A DNA stretch of 64,000 nucleotides from Oceanobacillus manasiensis (GCF_000724085.1 NZ_CCDL010000003.1:372001-436000); one strand, 5' to 3'; counted from the first letter of the stretch, positions 45,176 to 55,299 are shown. Translations and numbers: made by a program. The notes: a model not told the origin generated them from the letters alone.

Positions 45176-45512
45176 GCTCCTGTATTATGGCGTGCACTTT
45201 TTTGCGAATTGCCGGGTTGAAATAATTCCGTTTCTCTTCTCTGCCCTGGCAAAGAAATAGAAAGGAAGAGAAAGAATCGTTTTTGTGTAAGGTCACCACC
45301 TCTATTCTCCTTTTGCTCATTTGAGTACGTAATTCGCGTCGCTCGGAACCTGCCACTGTTGCCATGGTCTCCAAAAGTTCTGTATAGGGTTCCTTTATTT
45401 TGAATGCTCCTCTTTCAATATGTTGAATATCTTGTTGTATTACCACGATTGCCATTGAAAGAAAAAGAAATCGTGTGGCTATATGTCGTTCTTCTTCTGT
45501 AAGATAGCGCAT
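45123..45512 (-). CDS. yhjD: YhjD-like protein
   Basis: A 129-residue, mainly helical, basic soluble protein. Position between comK and yhjE, size and start (MRYLTEEERHIATRFLFLSMA) fit the YhjD family, unknown function. ATG follows GGGGGAAG. Its C-terminal 17 codons are antisense to the end of comK. Upstream stands a TATAAT box and a LexA-like palindrome. Confidence 0.72.
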   Translation of the reverse strand: MRYLTEEERHIATRFLFLSMAIVVIQQDIQHIERGAFKIKEPYTELLETMATVAGSERRELRTQMSKRRIEVVTLHKNDSFSSFLFLCQGREEKRNYFNPAIRKKVHAIIQELMQKSLPSFPKPVSAKT

Positions 45513-45532
45513 GGTCTTCCCCCTCTGAAATA

Positions 45533-45555
45533 GAACGTTTGTTCTTCTTATTATA
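45533..45555 (-). promoter_or_regulatory. yhjD promoter region with LexA-like box
   Basis: On the minus strand a TATAAT (plus 45550-45555), with TTGTAT 18 bases upstream (plus 45574-45579), is followed by the perfect palindrome GAACGTTTGTTC (45533-45544). GAAC-N4-GTTC is the core of the B. subtilis SOS box CGAACN4GTTCG; flanking C and G are A and T here. Confidence 0.5.
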
Positions 45556-45686
45556 TGTTAAAACGAAGAAAAAATACAACTAATTTATATAAACTGGGAA
45601 AGAAAGTGGCTGTTTTCTTTTTTATAAGTAGGAAATTTACTTCGTTTGCATTAAAATAAAATTAGATAAAGGATCTATAAAATAGG

Positions 45687-45817
45687 TTATGCAACCACTT
45701 GGGTGGGAATAGTTACATAGAGGGGGATATACGGACTAGCTAATCATATTTTATTCCTAATTCGTTCAACTAACATTTGGGTGGGGAATGAAGGGACCCC
45801 AAACGATTTCACTTTAT
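45687..45817 (+). repeat. TTTAT-bounded mini-element, copy 6 (degenerate)
   Basis: Recognised by TTATGCAACC at the left, TTCGTTCAACTAACA in the middle, a GGGGTCC/GGACCCC-type right stem and GATTTCACTTTAT at the right end. The element ends 23 bases before the yhjE start. It occupies most of the 328-base gap between yhjD and yhjE, the rest of which holds the yhjD promoter. Confidence 0.55.
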
Positions 45818-45840
45818 ACATACTGAGGAGATTTCACTAC

Positions 45841-46497
45841 ATGGACGCCATAAACACTGCACTATCCGATTGGAGAATTATGTTTGAGGAAGACAGGCTA
45901 GATGAATACATCATGGACCTGCTTGGTCAATACGAGCAGCTTGGACCTCTTCCAGGTATTTTATTACCATTTATAGAAGCCTTCCTTCCATTTTTACCAC
46001 TAGTCGTATTTGTTTTTGCAAATGCTGCTGCCTATGGATTGCTTGAGGGATTTCTATTATCGTGGGCTGGTTCTTCTCTTGGAGCAATTCTTGTTTTTTT
46101 AATTATACGAAAGCTCGGGAAGAAACCGCTATTTACGAAAATACGCAAAAATAAACAAGTAAAAAAAGTAACGACATGGCTTGAGAGACATGGATTTGGA
46201 CCATTGTTTTTGCTGACTTGCTTTCCGTTCTCCCCGTCTGCTGTAATCAATGTAGTTGCCGGTCTATCGAAAATCAGTATCCAACAGTTTGTTCTAGCGG
46301 TACTTTTAGGTAAATCGGTTATGATCTTCTCCCTTGCTTATATCGGTTCAAGTATTACGGAATTCGCCAAAAATCCTGTGCGGACCATTATTGTAGGGAG
46401 TTGTATTGCAATTTTTTGGATTGTAGGAAAAATCATCGAAAAACGTCTGGAGAAAAAGGCTCTGATTAAAGAAGCAAAGAAGCTTGGAAACGATTAA
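45841..46497 (+). CDS. yhjE: TVP38/DedA-type membrane protein YhjE
   Basis: A 218-residue protein of the SNARE-associated (TVP38/TMEM64) family with about five hydrophobic segments. Conserved parts are ILLPFIEAFLPFLPL, SLGAILVFLIIRKLG and the F-P-F-S-P motif in TCFPFSPSAVINVVAGLS. The family is linked to lipid or small-molecule membrane transport. ATG 45841 follows GAGGAG; the longer open frame from 45781 is inside the mini-element. The signal peptidase gene follows, as in B. subtilis. Confidence 0.86.
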   Translation: MDAINTALSDWRIMFEEDRLDEYIMDLLGQYEQLGPLPGILLPFIEAFLPFLPLVVFVFANAAAYGLLEGFLLSWAGSSLGAILVFLIIRKLGKKPLFTKIRKNKQVKKVTTWLERHGFGPLFLLTCFPFSPSAVINVVAGLSKISIQQFVLAVLLGKSVMIFSLAYIGSSITEFAKNPVRTIIVGSCIAIFWIVGKIIEKRLEKKALIKEAKKLGND

Positions 46498-46554
46498 AAC
46501 ACCGTCAAACAGGGTATGAATAAGATAGAAGAAAACCCTGGAGGCTTAAAAACG

Positions 46555-47106
46555 ATGAAAAAAAGGAGACTTCGTAAGCTACTGCCCGTAATACTAATTG
46601 TAGCGGTGTTGATAATAGGTTTACGCTCTTTGCTATTCGCTAGCTATGTAGTCGATGGAGAGTCCATGCAACCAACACTGCATGATGGGAATTTGCTAAT
46701 GGTAAATAAAGTAATATATGACTTAACACAGGCCGAGCGTTTTGATGTCATCGTTTTTCATGCAAATGAGGAAGACGATTACGTGAAAAGGGTGGTCGGA
46801 TTACCTGGTGATAAAATTTCCTATAGAGATGATAAACTCCATGTGAATGATGAGTATGTGGAAGAGCCGTTTCTCGAACCATACGTAAGAGCAAGTGATT
46901 CAAAACCTTATACTGCAGATTTCACGTTAGAGGAGAAAACTGGTGAAAAAGAGGTGCCAGAAGGAAAGCTGTTCGTTCTAGGTGATAATAGACAGGACAG
47001 TCTTGACAGTAGATCATTTGGCTTTATCTCTCAAGACCAGCTTGTTGGGAAAGTAGATATAAAGTATTGGCCACTTAACAAAACAAGTATAAGTCTTGGT
47101 AAATAG
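46555..47106 (+). CDS. sipV: Type I signal peptidase (SipV-like)
   Basis: A 183-residue peptidase with a basic N-terminus, one membrane segment (about 10-30), catalytic Ser37 in GESMQPT and Lys78 in DDYVKRVVGLPGD, then the GDNRQDSLDSRSFG motif. It removes signal peptides on the outer membrane face. Start ATG 46555 follows TGGAGG; ATG 46516 has a poor site. SipV is named by synteny with yhjE, but SipS/T-type cannot be excluded. Confidence 0.88.
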   Translation: MKKRRLRKLLPVILIVAVLIIGLRSLLFASYVVDGESMQPTLHDGNLLMVNKVIYDLTQAERFDVIVFHANEEDDYVKRVVGLPGDKISYRDDKLHVNDEYVEEPFLEPYVRASDSKPYTADFTLEEKTGEKEVPEGKLFVLGDNRQDSLDSRSFGFISQDQLVGKVDIKYWPLNKTSISLGK

Positions 47107-47111
47107 CTAGG

Positions 47112-47150
47112 AGCTTCCATCTTTGGTAAAATAGAAGATGGAAGCTTTTT
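47112..47150 (+). terminator. Terminator of yhjE-sip
   Basis: AGCTTCCATCTT/AAGATGGAAGCT followed by TTTT. Confidence 0.82.
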
Positions 47151-47292
47151 ATGTTAATAGCATTTCTTGGTGTTAAATAAGACGAGTTAGTTGTTGATAA
47201 AGAGATAGAGGGCAAGGAACATTTGTTAGCCCTTTTCATATTAGGAGAACGTTGCGTATTTATTATAAAGAGAAAATGGGGGGAGAGGAAAG

Positions 47293-50200
47293 ATGGGACT
47301 CCGATTTTTAGCGGGAAGAGCGGGAACAGGGAAAAGCGGCCGAACGCTAGATGAAATAAAGGCCAAGCTACAAGACAACCCTCAGGGGCCGCCAATTTTT
47401 TATATAGTGCCAGACCAAATGACGTTTCAGCAGGAATACGAATTATTTCAGGACGAGGAAATGAGTGGCAGTATCCGCGCACAGGTTACTAGCTTTTCTA
47501 GGTTAGCCTGGCGTATTTTCCAGGAAACTGGAGGTGGAACAAAGCAATTTATTAGTTCTGTCGGCATTCAAATGATGTTGCGCAAAATAATTGAAGAGAA
47601 ACAAGGAGACTGGCGGGTATTCCAAAAGGCCATTGAAAAACAGGGCTTTTTAAAGCAGCTTGAAGGTATGATTACAGAATTCAAACGGTACAATATCACC
47701 CCAGAATCTCTTTTGAGCCAAATGGAGGATATAAACCAATATGTCCACAAAGAGCCGGGGGAAGAAGCACTTGTTAACAAGCTAGACGATCTCCAATACA
47801 TCTACGAAAAACTAGCGATTGCGTTACAAGAAAGCTATATAGACAGTGAAGACCAACTCCGGCTTTTAGCAGAAAAAATCTATGAAGCAACTTCTTTAAA
47901 AGAAGCGGAAATTTATATAGATGGATTTCACCAATTTACCCCAAATGAACTTACTGTAATTGAGGCACTGATGAAGCAATGCAAACGGGTTACCATAGCC
48001 CTGACAATTGACCGACCAGAGGAGCTACAAATATCTGAGCTTAGCTTGTTCTACCAAACCACGGAAACCTATTATATTTTAAAGCAACTGGCAGAAGAGC
48101 ATGGGGTTGTTCAAGAAGATACAGTTGTATTAGAACCAAAATATGGAAGGTTTCAGGATCGTCCTTATTTTGCGCACTTGGAACGGTATTTTGATACAAG
48201 GCCAGTTCCTCCCTATGAAGGGGATGTGCCAATAAAGATTAGAGAAGCGGTTCATCCACGAGCAGAAGTGGAAGGCGTAGCCCAGGAAATCATTCGTCTT
48301 GTAAGGGAAGATAATTACAGGTATCAGGACCTGGCAGTTTTCCTTCGGGAGACAGACACATACCATGACTTAATTAAAACGGTATTTAGCGATTATGACA
48401 TACCAGTGTTTATTGATGAAAAGCGGACTATGTTAAATCATGCATTGATTGAATTGATTCGCTCTGTATTGGATATGGTAGAAGGAAATTGGCGTTACGA
48501 TGCTATTTTCCGAGTGTTAAAGACCGGCTTTATACCTTCTACAGATCCAGATTTTCCTTTAACAGCTGATTCCATTGATGACCTTGAAAATTATGTGCTT
48601 GAATATGGGATTCGTTCCAGAGAACGTTGGATAGGAGAAGAGGAATGGGTCTTTCAGCGTTTCCGGGGGTTTGACCAGACAGCACAGACAGATACAGAAA
48701 AAGCAACACAAACTCGTATTAATAAATACCGCCAACAAGTGGTACAAGCTCTCCAGCCATTTGATGAAGCGATAAGACAGGCCACCACGATACGAGAAAA
48801 AGCTACCGTACTCTTTACCTTTTTAGAGGAGATAGAGGCACCATCGATGCTTGAGAAAATGCGTGAAGTGTATGACGAGCAAGGAGATGTGGAAAAAGGC
48901 CGTGAGCAAGACCAAGTATGGACAGGGATTTTACAGCTCTTAGATGAAATTGTGGAAACGGCCGGAGATGAAACAATGACATTGGATACGTTTAGGGCAA
49001 CGCTCGAGGCAGGATTCGAAACCTTAACATTTGCCCACGTGCCACCAACTATTGACCATGTCATTGTGGGAACCATTGACCGTTCGAGAATCAGCGGAAT
49101 ATCTTGTGCCTTTTTACTGGGCGTTAATGAAGGTGTATGGCCAATGAAGCCCCAGATAGATGGGATGATCAGTGAGCAAGAAAGAGAGTTGCTTGCTAGT
49201 CATGGCTTAAAGTTAGCGGATGGTAGTAAGCGTCAATTACTTGATGATTGGTTCTATATGTATATTGCCTTTACGTCTGCTAAAGACAAATTATATATAA
49301 GTTATCCACTGAGTGATGGAGAAGGTAAGTCAAAAATGCCTTCTCAACTTGTTAAACGTATGGAAGATTTATTTCCGGTATGCTGTGATCATCTATTACT
49401 ACAGGACCCTGAGGAGCTAGTAGAAGCTGACCGCTTTATTACAACGCCAGTAAAAACAAGATCGGCATTAACTGCCCAGCTTGCGAGGAAACGGAAAGGA
49501 TACCCTGTGGCCCCTGTGTGGTGGCATGTATTGAACTGGTTTGTAAGCCATCACGAGAAATACAGCACAACCTATAATGTACTACAAAGCTTGTACTATG
49601 AGAATAAACCACTGGACCTTTCTTCCAAAACGGTTGAAGAGCTTTACCCGAAGGAAGTAAAAGCTAGTGTATCTAGACTAGAAACTTATTATCGTTGTTC
49701 CTATCAGCATTTTGCTAAATATAGTCTTGGACTCGAGGAGAGAAAAACGTATAAGCTAGATGCTCCTGATATTGGCCAGCTTTTCCATGAGGCGTTAAAA
49801 ACAATCACAGAATGGATACGGACGGAAGGAAAGGATTTTGCACAGCTATCCAAGAAGGATACCGATTCATATGCACAAAAAGCAGTGACGAGTTTAGCAC
49901 CGATCTTACAACATCAAATATTGCATAGTTCGAATCGTTATAAATATATTCAACAAAAATTACAGGAAGTCATCGCCCGAGCAGCCTTTGTATTAAGTGA
50001 GCAAGCAAGACAGAGTAATTTTTCCCCAGTTGGATTGGAATTAGGTTTTGGCGCTGGACAGACACTACCACCACTTAATTTACCTCTACCCAATGGGTAT
50101 GAGTTACAACTGCGGGGCAGAATTGACCGGGTGGACAAGGCTTTAAATCAACAAGAACTATACTTGCGAATTATTGATTATAAGTCCAGCGCGAAAGGGT

Positions 50201-50799
50201 TAAACCTTATAGAAGTCTATTACGGTTTAGCGTTACAAATGCTTACGTATTTAGATGTCGTTTTATCTCATTCAGAACAGTGGCTTGGTACAAAGGCGAC
50301 GCCTGCTGGGGTGCTTTATTTCCATGTTCATAACCCGATGGTATCAGGGAATCAGAAACTACATGACGAGACTATTCAAGAGGAACTCTTTAAAAAGTAT
50401 AAAATGCAAGGCTTGCTTTTATCGGATGAAGAAATTGTTAAAATGATGGATACCTCATTGGATTCTGGTTCAAGTCAAATTGTGCCTGCTGGGGTGAAAA
50501 AGAATGGCGGATTTTACAATTATTCGAAGGTTGCAGGCAACGAAACCTTTTCGAGCCTGCAATCACATATCCATGAATTGATGATGCAGGCAGGAGTCGA
50601 TATGACAGCAGGCGGTGTGCATTTGAACCCATATCAGCATAAACAGAATGTGGCATGTACGTACTGTCCATTTCACTCTGTATGCCAATTTGATTCACAA
50701 CTGGAAACAAATAATTATCGCAAGCTAACAGATATGAAAGATGATGAAATCCTTGGAAAAATTCAGGCAGGGTCTGTCGCGTTAGAGAGGGGGGAGTAG
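47293..50799 (+). CDS. addB: AddB, ATP-dependent helicase/nuclease subunit B
   Basis: A 1168-residue subunit of the RecBCD-equivalent. The Walker A motif is GRAGTGKS (8-15); the RecB-type nuclease motif IIDYKSS is near 960. Four cysteines of the iron-sulfur cluster lie at RCSYQHF (near 802) and CTYCPFHSVC (about 1122-1131). AddAB resects DNA breaks and responds to Chi. GGGGGGAGAGG precedes the ATG; addA starts one base after its stop. Confidence 0.95.
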   Translation: MGLRFLAGRAGTGKSGRTLDEIKAKLQDNPQGPPIFYIVPDQMTFQQEYELFQDEEMSGSIRAQVTSFSRLAWRIFQETGGGTKQFISSVGIQMMLRKIIEEKQGDWRVFQKAIEKQGFLKQLEGMITEFKRYNITPESLLSQMEDINQYVHKEPGEEALVNKLDDLQYIYEKLAIALQESYIDSEDQLRLLAEKIYEATSLKEAEIYIDGFHQFTPNELTVIEALMKQCKRVTIALTIDRPEELQISELSLFYQTTETYYILKQLAEEHGVVQEDTVVLEPKYGRFQDRPYFAHLERYFDTRPVPPYEGDVPIKIREAVHPRAEVEGVAQEIIRLVREDNYRYQDLAVFLRETDTYHDLIKTVFSDYDIPVFIDEKRTMLNHALIELIRSVLDMVEGNWRYDAIFRVLKTGFIPSTDPDFPLTADSIDDLENYVLEYGIRSRERWIGEEEWVFQRFRGFDQTAQTDTEKATQTRINKYRQQVVQALQPFDEAIRQATTIREKATVLFTFLEEIEAPSMLEKMREVYDEQGDVEKGREQDQVWTGILQLLDEIVETAGDETMTLDTFRATLEAGFETLTFAHVPPTIDHVIVGTIDRSRISGISCAFLLGVNEGVWPMKPQIDGMISEQERELLASHGLKLADGSKRQLLDDWFYMYIAFTSAKDKLYISYPLSDGEGKSKMPSQLVKRMEDLFPVCCDHLLLQDPEELVEADRFITTPVKTRSALTAQLARKRKGYPVAPVWWHVLNWFVSHHEKYSTTYNVLQSLYYENKPLDLSSKTVEELYPKEVKASVSRLETYYRCSYQHFAKYSLGLEERKTYKLDAPDIGQLFHEALKTITEWIRTEGKDFAQLSKKDTDSYAQKAVTSLAPILQHQILHSSNRYKYIQQKLQEVIARAAFVLSEQARQSNFSPVGLELGFGAGQTLPPLNLPLPNGYELQLRGRIDRVDKALNQQELYLRIIDYKSSAKGLNLIEVYYGLALQMLTYLDVVLSHSEQWLGTKATPAGVLYFHVHNPMVSGNQKLHDETIQEELFKKYKMQGLLLSDEEIVKMMDTSLDSGSSQIVPAGVKKNGGFYNYSKVAGNETFSSLQSHIHELMMQAGVDMTAGGVHLNPYQHKQNVACTYCPFHSVCQFDSQLETNNYRKLTDMKDDEILGKIQAGSVALERGE

Positions 50800-50800
50800 A

Positions 50801-53800
50801 ATGGTTAATTGGACAAAGGAACAGGAAGAGGCTATTTATACAGGAGGAAAAGACGTCCTAGTTGCTGCAGCAGCTGGTTCGGGAAAAACAGCGGTACTCG
50901 TAGAACGGATTATACAAAAGCTGTTAAATAAGCAGAACCCTGTAGACATAGACTCACTACTTGTCGTGACATTCACCAATGCAGCAGCACAGGAAATGCG
51001 GAACCGGGTAGGAGAGGCTTTAGAAAAGGCTTTAGCAGAAGATCCCAATTCTCAGCACCTAAAAAAGCAAGTTTCTTTACTGCAGCGGGCTTCAATCTCT
51101 ACATTACATTCATTTTGTCTAGAGGTGGTTCGCCAGTATGCGTACTTGCTTGATATCGATCCCTCTTTTCGGATAGCGAACGATATGGAAGCAGATTTAA
51201 TTAAACAGGAAGTGATAGATGATTTATTTGAACGATGGTACGGGGAGGAAGGAAGTGGGCAGGCAGCTTTTTTTGCGGTTGTTGATCGTTTCTCCAATGA
51301 TCGTAGCGATGCAGAGGTAGAGGACCTGATCTTGAGTTTATATACTTTTGCAGTGCAAAATCCATATCCTGACCATTGGCTCGACCAGTTGGCTAACACG
51401 TATGCTGTATCAGAAGTTTGGGAAGAAAGTACCCTTTCTTGGCTAAATATAATGAAGCGAGAGGTGCGTAGCCAATTTACGGCAATGGAAGAAGAAATGG
51501 CATTAGCTATGGAAATGACTAAGGAAAGTGACGGTCCCTACCAATATGCGGAAACGATTGAAGTAGACATAGCAGGATTGCAGGAGGCTAAGGTTCACCT
51601 AGAGGATTGGAATATGCTCCAGCAGCATATGGAAAACAGCACATTTGCCAAGCTATCCTCGAAGAAAATGGATTGTAATGAGGACAAGAAAAAGAAGGTT
51701 AAAGCATTACGGGACAGCTACAAAAAACGTTGGAATGATATGAAGCAAGGGTGGTTCAGCCGTAATCTTGAAAGCCATGTGCAAGATATGAGAGAACTTG
51801 CTCCTGTTATCAAAAAGCTAACAGAGCTTGTAAAAACATTTAAACAAGAATTCTCCCAACAAAAAAGGGAGAGAGCCCTTGTGGATTTTTCAGACCTAGA
51901 GCATCTTTGTCTGCAATTGCTAATGGAAGAGCAAACACCTGCGGAAGAGCCAACGCCTTCACAGGTTGCCATCCAATTCCAACAGAAGTTTAGCGAGCTA
52001 CTCGTAGATGAATATCAGGACACAAACCTTGTGCAAGAGACCCTATTACGTCTGCTTAGTGACCGAACAGGAGCTGGTAATATGTTTATGGTAGGAGACG
52101 TAAAACAAAGTATCTATCGTTTCCGACATGCTGAGCCAGCCCTTTTCATAGAAAAGTATAAACGTTTTGCTAAGGAAGAAGAACAAGGACAGCGTATTGA
52201 CCTTGCAAGTAATTTTCGAAGCAGGGAGGATGTACTGGTTGGAGCAAACTATATTTTCCGACAAATCCTTGACGAGACGGTTGGCGAAGTGAAATACGAC
52301 CAAAATGCTGAATTAATTTATGGAAATAAAATGTATGATTCGTTGCCACATTCAGAACCAGCTCCAGAGTTGCTTATCATCGATCGGGAAGCAGAAGAGG
52401 AGAAGGATGAAGATAGTGGAGAAGAAGATTATCGCGATTTAGAAAAGGCGCAAATTGAGGCAAGAGCGTATGCCGAGAAAATAAAAGGTTGGATAGGTCA
52501 AAAGGATGCTGCCCCATTACAGGTGGCGGACAAAGCAACCAATGCCCATAGAGATATGCAGTATCGTGATGTCGTAATCCTGTTAAGATCTATGACATGG
52601 GCACCAACGATTACAGATGAACTGAAAAAACAAGGTATACCTGTCTATGCCGAAATTTCCACAGGATATTTTGAAGCCATTGAAGTAAAAATCATGATTA
52701 GTTTATTAAAGGTGATCGACAACCCAAGACAAGATATTCCACTTGCATCTGTACTAAGGTCACCAATTGTGGGCTTGAATGAGGATGACTTGGCTTCCAT
52801 TCGGCTTGCTGGGCGTAATAAAACTTTTTATGAGGCCTTATTGCAATTCAAGAAGGAACAAACTGGTCCTGTAGGTGATAAGCTGGAAACATTTTTAGCA
52901 AAACTACAAACCTTTCGCATGGACGCAAGCCAAGGAGCGTTATCTGATTTAATTTGGGATATTTACAGGGAGACAGGATATTACGACTTTGTTGGTGGAA
53001 TGCCTGGTGGAAGGCAACGGCAGGCAAACTTAAGAGCATTGTATGACAGGGCAAGATCTTACGAAAATACTTCTTTCCGTGGATTGTTCCGTTTTCTACG
53101 TTTTATTGAACGTATGGAAGAGCGGGGCGATGACCTGGGAGCTGCGCGAGCATTAAGTGAACAAGAGGATGTTGTTCGAATTATGACCATCCACAAAAGC
53201 AAAGGGCTGGAATTTCCCGTGGTCATTCTTGGAGCAATGGATAAGCAGTTCAATTTAATGGATCTTAATCAAAAGTATCTTTTACACAAGGATCTCGGAT
53301 TTGCGAGTAAATACATTGATCCTGTAAAACGTATTACGTATCCTACATTGTTTTTCCAGGCATTAAAGCAGGAGAAACTCCGTGAGTTGCTTGCTGAAGA
53401 AATGCGTGTGCTTTATGTGGCGTTAACACGAGCGAAAGAAAAGCTTGTTATGATTGGTAATGTCGCTTCTTTTAAAAAGAAAAGACAAAAATGGGAAAAG
53501 ATGTTGGATCATTCGGAATGGGTATTGCCAGCACATTATCGCATGGAATCGAAAACCTACCTAGACTGGGTTGGCCCTGCGTTAATTCGCCACCAATCCA
53601 CTGAGATATTGCGGACAGAAGAATTACAGGATGCAGTACTTGATGAAATAAGGGTGGATCCATCTAAATGGAATGTGAAGATACAACATGGCAGCGAACT
53701 AGCTAACATTGAAGAAACAAATGATGAAGCAGAGCTTTCATTGCGAGAGACCCTTAAAGCATGGCACCCTGTTCAGGTGGAAGATGAAGAACTTGCTACA

Positions 53801-54523
53801 AGTGTGGATGAGCGTCTTTCTTATCAGTATCCTTATGTAGAGGCATCAAGATCCAGAGCGAAACAGTCGGTAACGGAAATTAAAAGGCAACGTGAGCTAA
53901 AGGACGAATATAGCTCGGATCAGCTTGTAACACCTTTTAAAGCCCCGATTACTAAAAGACCGCAGTTTATGCAAAAGGAAAAAAACGTGACGGCAGCCGA
54001 AAAAGGTACGGTGTTGCATACCGTCATGCAACATATTCCGTTGAACAACCCGCTTTCTCCTTTAGAAATAGAGGCATTTATCGAAGAGTTAGTAGAGAGA
54101 GAAATGCTGACACGTGATGAAGCAGCTATAGTGGATAATACTGCAGTGGAACATTTTCTACAGACAGATATTGCGCGCTTTATGATGGAAGCACCTGTGG
54201 TGAAAAGAGAGGTTCCCTTTAGTTTGTCCCTGCCGACAAGTGAGGTCTATGCAAATTGGGAGAGCAAAAAGGAAGAACGCGTTCTAGTACAGGGTGTGAT
54301 TGACTGTCTAATTCCACATGAGGACGGCTGGATCATTTTGGATTATAAATCAGACGCTATACATGGTGAGATGACAGAAAAGATGCAAGAAAAGATGAGA
54401 AATCGGTATAAAACACAGTTAAAGCTTTATCGACATGCAGTAGAGCAGATCTGGAAACAACCAGTTAAGGAAACCTATCTTTATTTCTTTGCAAAACAGC
54501 AGTTAATAAAAGTGAAACTATAA
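50801..54523 (+). CDS. addA: AddA, ATP-dependent helicase/nuclease subunit A
   Basis: A 1240-residue UvrD/RecB-type helicase-nuclease. Walker A AAAGSGKT is at 23-30; helicase motifs include LLVDEYQDTN, VGDVKQSIYRFR, TIHKSKGLEFP and ALTRAKEKL. The C-terminal nuclease motif WIILDYKSD is near 1181. It works with AddB at double-strand breaks. GGGGGGAG precedes the ATG within the end of addB. A bidirectional terminator separates it from gerP. Confidence 0.96.
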   Translation: MVNWTKEQEEAIYTGGKDVLVAAAAGSGKTAVLVERIIQKLLNKQNPVDIDSLLVVTFTNAAAQEMRNRVGEALEKALAEDPNSQHLKKQVSLLQRASISTLHSFCLEVVRQYAYLLDIDPSFRIANDMEADLIKQEVIDDLFERWYGEEGSGQAAFFAVVDRFSNDRSDAEVEDLILSLYTFAVQNPYPDHWLDQLANTYAVSEVWEESTLSWLNIMKREVRSQFTAMEEEMALAMEMTKESDGPYQYAETIEVDIAGLQEAKVHLEDWNMLQQHMENSTFAKLSSKKMDCNEDKKKKVKALRDSYKKRWNDMKQGWFSRNLESHVQDMRELAPVIKKLTELVKTFKQEFSQQKRERALVDFSDLEHLCLQLLMEEQTPAEEPTPSQVAIQFQQKFSELLVDEYQDTNLVQETLLRLLSDRTGAGNMFMVGDVKQSIYRFRHAEPALFIEKYKRFAKEEEQGQRIDLASNFRSREDVLVGANYIFRQILDETVGEVKYDQNAELIYGNKMYDSLPHSEPAPELLIIDREAEEEKDEDSGEEDYRDLEKAQIEARAYAEKIKGWIGQKDAAPLQVADKATNAHRDMQYRDVVILLRSMTWAPTITDELKKQGIPVYAEISTGYFEAIEVKIMISLLKVIDNPRQDIPLASVLRSPIVGLNEDDLASIRLAGRNKTFYEALLQFKKEQTGPVGDKLETFLAKLQTFRMDASQGALSDLIWDIYRETGYYDFVGGMPGGRQRQANLRALYDRARSYENTSFRGLFRFLRFIERMEERGDDLGAARALSEQEDVVRIMTIHKSKGLEFPVVILGAMDKQFNLMDLNQKYLLHKDLGFASKYIDPVKRITYPTLFFQALKQEKLRELLAEEMRVLYVALTRAKEKLVMIGNVASFKKKRQKWEKMLDHSEWVLPAHYRMESKTYLDWVGPALIRHQSTEILRTEELQDAVLDEIRVDPSKWNVKIQHGSELANIEETNDEAELSLRETLKAWHPVQVEDEELATSVDERLSYQYPYVEASRSRAKQSVTEIKRQRELKDEYSSDQLVTPFKAPITKRPQFMQKEKNVTAAEKGTVLHTVMQHIPLNNPLSPLEIEAFIEELVEREMLTRDEAAIVDNTAVEHFLQTDIARFMMEAPVVKREVPFSLSLPTSEVYANWESKKEERVLVQGVIDCLIPHEDGWIILDYKSDAIHGEMTEKMQEKMRNRYKTQLKLYRHAVEQIWKQPVKETYLYFFAKQQLIKVKL

Positions 54524-54572
54524 AACAAAAGCAGTGAGTGCCGTATCTAGAGCAAGGGCTAGCTGTAAAGAA

Positions 54573-54609
54573 AAAAACAGGAGAATCTCTATGGGGTTCT
54601 CCTGTTTTT
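54573..54609. terminator. Bidirectional terminator between addA and gerP
   Basis: AAAAACAGGAGAA/TTCTCCTGTTTTT perfect stem; on the minus strand it overlaps the gerPF stop codon. Confidence 0.85.
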
Positions 54610-54826
54610 ATGCATTTGCTGTAACGTTTTGATCGTTTATATCAGGGTCAAATGGATTCGTAGAACTTACACCATTATTCGTACATATGAAATCGCCTGT
54701 ATTTAGCGACCCTGAACCGGAGTTTGTCTTTGACGTGCTTTTCGGAGAGAGGTAAAATGCATCACCAAAATTTACTACTCCGCCACCGATACTATTAATT
54801 TTTAGTGGTCCGACAATTGATGGCAT
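54608..54826 (-). CDS. gerPF: GerPF spore germination protein
   Basis: A 72-residue GerPA/GerPF-family protein. GGVVNFGDAFYLSPKSTSKT and GSGSLNTGDFI are the conserved family blocks shared with GerPA at the other end of the operon. GerP proteins are made in the mother cell and let germinants pass the spore coat. It is last in the operon. A gap of about 100 bases separates it from gerPE. Confidence 0.93.
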   Translation of the reverse strand: MPSIVGPLKINSIGGGVVNFGDAFYLSPKSTSKTNSGSGSLNTGDFICTNNGVSSTNPFDPDINDQNVTANA

Positions 54827-54923
54827 ATTAACACCTACTATTTAAAGAATTGCTTACCATAGTCTATGCGTATTTGTTGGAATTGCTACCTCTGATCTGT
54901 AAAAAAATAAGCTTAAATACATT

Positions 54924-55292
54924 CTAATCTTTTAGTCTACGGAAATGCTTTAGCCAGGAAACTGCCTCAATACGGCGTAAACTGCCAATTTGCATAATGG
55001 AAGATGTGGTTACCCCTATAGTATTAACACCTTGAACGTGAATCACGTCATTATGGTGGTATGTTTTCATATGCACCTTATTCTTGAAAGCAGGTAAATC
55101 GGGTTCCATCTTAAAAATAGAGTAATCTTCAAAAGAGAGTTCGTCTTTTTTAGTAAAATACGCTCCTTCTTTTTGCAAAGCGATGCCTCTAGAAATTTGC
55201 TCTGATGTTTCTGTATCTCCAATAGAAAAAATGCCACTGAAGGAGACGGAGTTTACCCTTACTTGGTTAACAGAAGCTAATCTGCTATTCAT
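54924..55292 (-). CDS. gerPE: GerPE spore germination protein
   Basis: A 122-residue GerPE with typical opening RLASVNQVRVNSVSFSGIFSIGDT and the second block GVTTSSIMQIGSL. It is part of the coat-located GerP machinery. It sits eight bases after gerPD within the same operon. Confidence 0.91.
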   Translation of the reverse strand: MNSRLASVNQVRVNSVSFSGIFSIGDTETSEQISRGIALQKEGAYFTKKDELSFEDYSIFKMEPDLPAFKNKVHMKTYHHNDVIHVQGVNTIGVTTSSIMQIGSLRRIEAVSWLKHFRRLKD

Positions 55293-55299
55293 TTTTCCA

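Noticed and set aside
48654-49076. 140-codon minus-strand frame inside addB
   Set aside because: Shadow of the addB coding sequence, low-complexity Ser/Val/Thr composition and no start signal.
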